Below the pieces are notes generated by a model, which made no database searches, had not been told where the DNA came from, and worked only from the letters and a program-made list of their open reading frames with translations. Shown piece by piece: positions 31,097-32,772 of a stretch of 32,772 bases of DNA (the stretch's first letter is position 1; every line of letters begins with the position of its first letter). The stretch covers positions 1 through 32,772 of the forward strand of contig NZ_JAQZSG010000042.1 in the NCBI RefSeq assembly GCF_028745515.1, read 5' to 3'. This stretch comes from Paenibacillus thermotolerans. GTDB taxonomy: Bacteria; Bacillota; Bacilli; Paenibacillales; YIM-B00363. The translations under genes and the position numbers were made by a program.

Positions 31097-31134
31097 ATTT
31101 CCTATGATCTCTTTCAAATGACAGGAGGGTTAGA

Positions 31135-32622
31135 ATGACGGATCCAAATGAAGGATTTGTAAAGGTAGCGCCTCGTTGGCGTATAGCTTATTCTCATGCA
31201 AAAGCAAGGAAGGTAGAAGGGAAAAATGGCCAAGCTCTCGATCTGAGTGCTAGTGCTATATTACGAAAAGCCACATCTCAGGCGAACCCTTTAAAAGATC
31301 ATTCAGGTGATTTTACTGTAAGTGTATGGGTCAAGGGTGATCTTTTGAGCGGTTTTGGAAATCGTTCATTTGATCTCATTGCAGCAACACATGATGTGGA
31401 TGATCGTGAGGTAGGTTGGAGGATCGGGGTTCAAGCTAGCGGTGCATGGTATTGGCAGGTAACTGAGGAGTCTTATTCATATGAACCTACAGCTATTCGA
31501 CAATCCATTCGTGATGATCAATGGCATCTGCTTTCCTTTAGCTACTCTGCTGAACAACCGGAATTCCGTCTTTATTATGATGGATTAAATGTAGGAATCT
31601 ATAGTGTTTCCTTAAACCAAAGTTGGAATCAAGCTCAAACTCTCTGGATCGGGGGAGAACCGAAAAATGATAGCGACTGTGAATCCTTCCCAGGGTTGAT
31701 CGATGAAATATGGATATATGATCGAACACTTACGGCTAGGGAAATTGGTAAGCTTTTTTCTCAGCATCGGCACCTTGAGCCATTACCAGAAAGGCAGATC
31801 CAAAATCTCAAGGTGATGACTTTCAACATATGGAATGGCGGGCGTGAGATGGGGGCCGAGATCGGTGTCCAGCGGGTTATTGATGTTATAAAAGATAGTG
31901 GTGCAGATTTGATTATGATGCAGGAGACATATGGCTCTGGACCAATTATTGCGGATGCTCTTGGATATTATTTCTACTTAAGAAGCTCGAATTTATCCAT
32001 TTTGAGTCGCTACCCGATAATGGAAACGTATCCATACTATCAAGCTTTCCACTGTGGTGGAGCGCGGATACAGATCAATAAGGAACTATATGTGAATGTA
32101 TTTTCTATCTGGTTACATTACCTTAGCGATTATTTAAGAGAGCTGTATCGCAATGCAGATCTTAATCAAGTACAACTGCTCGAAGGAGAGCAGGAACGGT
32201 TAAATGAACTGATAGAAATTATCAAAGAAATAGAGCCACTAACTGTAAAATCGGAGCAAGAGCCACTTCTATTGTGTGGAGATTTCAACAGTGGTTCTCA
32301 CTTAGATTGGATTGAAGCGACTCGATCGCGACATAATGGGTATGTATTTCCGTTTCCACAGTCGCTTGCCTTAACTGAAGCGGGATTTAGAGATACGTAT
32401 CGGGAGATTCACCCTGATCCGGTTGCTGATCCAGCAATTACTTGGCCGGTCTGGGAGCTGAATGATTACATCAATGATCGTATTGATTATATCTATCTTC
32501 ATGGCACAAAACTTCAACCACAGTTTGCAAGAAAGATCGATACACATTCTGTACGTTTCCCATCTGATCATGCGGCGGTTTTGGTTGATTTTCGAGTTCA
32601 ACAAGCAAATACTAATTTGTGA
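31135..32622 (+). CDS. LamG-like domain fused to an endonuclease/exonuclease/phosphatase domain
   Basis: A 495-residue protein. Residues about 30-215 are a laminin-G/concanavalin-like sandwich (FTVSVWVKGDL, DDQWHLLSFSYSAEQPEFRLYYDG, LWIGGEP, GLIDEIWIYDRTLTAREI). Residues about 224-490 are an EEP (DNase I-like) catalytic domain: Asn231 (MTFNIWNGG), Glu264 (MMQETYG), His328 (WLHY), Asp383/Asn385 (CGDFNSGSH), Asp451 (RIDYIYLHG) and Asp478/His479 (FPSDHAAVLVDF), a full active-site set. There is no signal peptide, although secreted relatives with sugar-binding modules are common. CAGGAGGG precedes the ATG. It may be a nuclease or a phosphodiesterase/sphingomyelinase-type enzyme. A terminator follows. 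Confidence 0.85.
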   Translation: MTDPNEGFVKVAPRWRIAYSHAKARKVEGKNGQALDLSASAILRKATSQANPLKDHSGDFTVSVWVKGDLLSGFGNRSFDLIAATHDVDDREVGWRIGVQASGAWYWQVTEESYSYEPTAIRQSIRDDQWHLLSFSYSAEQPEFRLYYDGLNVGIYSVSLNQSWNQAQTLWIGGEPKNDSDCESFPGLIDEIWIYDRTLTAREIGKLFSQHRHLEPLPERQIQNLKVMTFNIWNGGREMGAEIGVQRVIDVIKDSGADLIMMQETYGSGPIIADALGYYFYLRSSNLSILSRYPIMETYPYYQAFHCGGARIQINKELYVNVFSIWLHYLSDYLRELYRNADLNQVQLLEGEQERLNELIEIIKEIEPLTVKSEQEPLLLCGDFNSGSHLDWIEATRSRHNGYVFPFPQSLALTEAGFRDTYREIHPDPVADPAITWPVWELNDYINDRIDYIYLHGTKLQPQFARKIDTHSVRFPSDHAAVLVDFRVQQANTNL

Positions 32623-32710
32623 TTAACGGGTCAAGTTCTTGTACTCAATCGACACAAACGTACTCCAATAAACGCATAACGATATAAAAGTACCAACATA
32701 AAATTAATTA

Positions 32711-32737
32711 AAAAGCCCAGCCTAAGGGCTTTTTTTT
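32711..32737 (+). terminator. Intrinsic terminator of the LamG-EEP gene
   Basis: AAAAGCCC and GGGCTTTT pair around AGCCTAA and are followed by a T run, about 90 nt after the stop. Confidence 0.85.
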
Positions 32738-32772
32738 CTACGACGGCATGAATAACTAACAGGAATTTCCTG

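Overview
The window looks like chromosomal DNA of a spore-forming, low-to-mid GC Gram-positive of the Paenibacillus/Cohnella group (inferred, not tested by search). The signs are strong AGGAGG-type ribosome binding sites with frequent GTG and TTG starts, a YjcZ-type small sporulation protein behind a sigmaK-like -10, meso-diaminopimelate dehydrogenase, tight intrinsic terminators, and a GH76/GH125 yeast-mannan locus. No rRNA, tRNA, CRISPR array, transposase or phage gene was seen.

Region 1 (1-1.5 kb) holds a cysteine hydrolase and a DinB-fold protein that overlap by ATGA, then a monocistronic ferredoxin. A block of mutually inverted intergenic repeats follows (1.49-1.68 kb). Region 2 (1.9-7.7 kb) is an alpha-1,6-mannan utilisation locus: GH125 exo-mannosidase, a convergent GntR/LacI-type regulator, an intracellular GH76 and a secreted CBM6-GH76-FIMAH protein. 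TTGATAT/ATATCAA elements cluster at the promoters and are likely the regulator's operators. Region 3 (7.7-9.1 kb) is a CsoR-like operator in front of a small atypical nitrite/sulfite-reductase-like Fe-S protein overlapping a nicotinamidase-like hydrolase.

Region 4 (9.1-14 kb) has a stand-alone GyrI-like domain protein plus an AraC regulator carrying two more GyrI-like domains. It continues with a KDG kinase/KDPG aldolase operon with an overlapping P-loop kinase and a DUF1801 protein. Region 5 (14-19.3 kb) has a cystine/dicarboxylate-type symporter, a short patch of decayed genes (Excalibur remnant, VOC pseudogene with an amber codon, an ORF without a convincing start), a small conserved-looking protein, and a PD-(D/E)XK nuclease-XPD-like helicase fusion. 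Region 6 (19.4-20.9 kb) holds a 32-residue YjcZ-like gene on the minus strand and ddh, which is preceded by a possible 11-residue leader peptide.

Region 7 (21-32.8 kb) is visibly AT-richer and accessory in character. It holds an all-beta multidomain protein without a signal peptide, an APH-fold kinase, four GNAT proteins, an ECF sigma factor fused to a VOC domain, a DJ-1/PfpI protein, a zinc-phospholipase-C-like protein, a double-VOC protein with an unknown C-terminal domain, and a LamG-endonuclease/exonuclease/phosphatase fusion. The most unusual items are the sigma-VOC fusion with its candidate ECF promoter and a matching VOC signature in the nearby double-VOC protein, and the CsoR-like operator in front of the atypical reductase.
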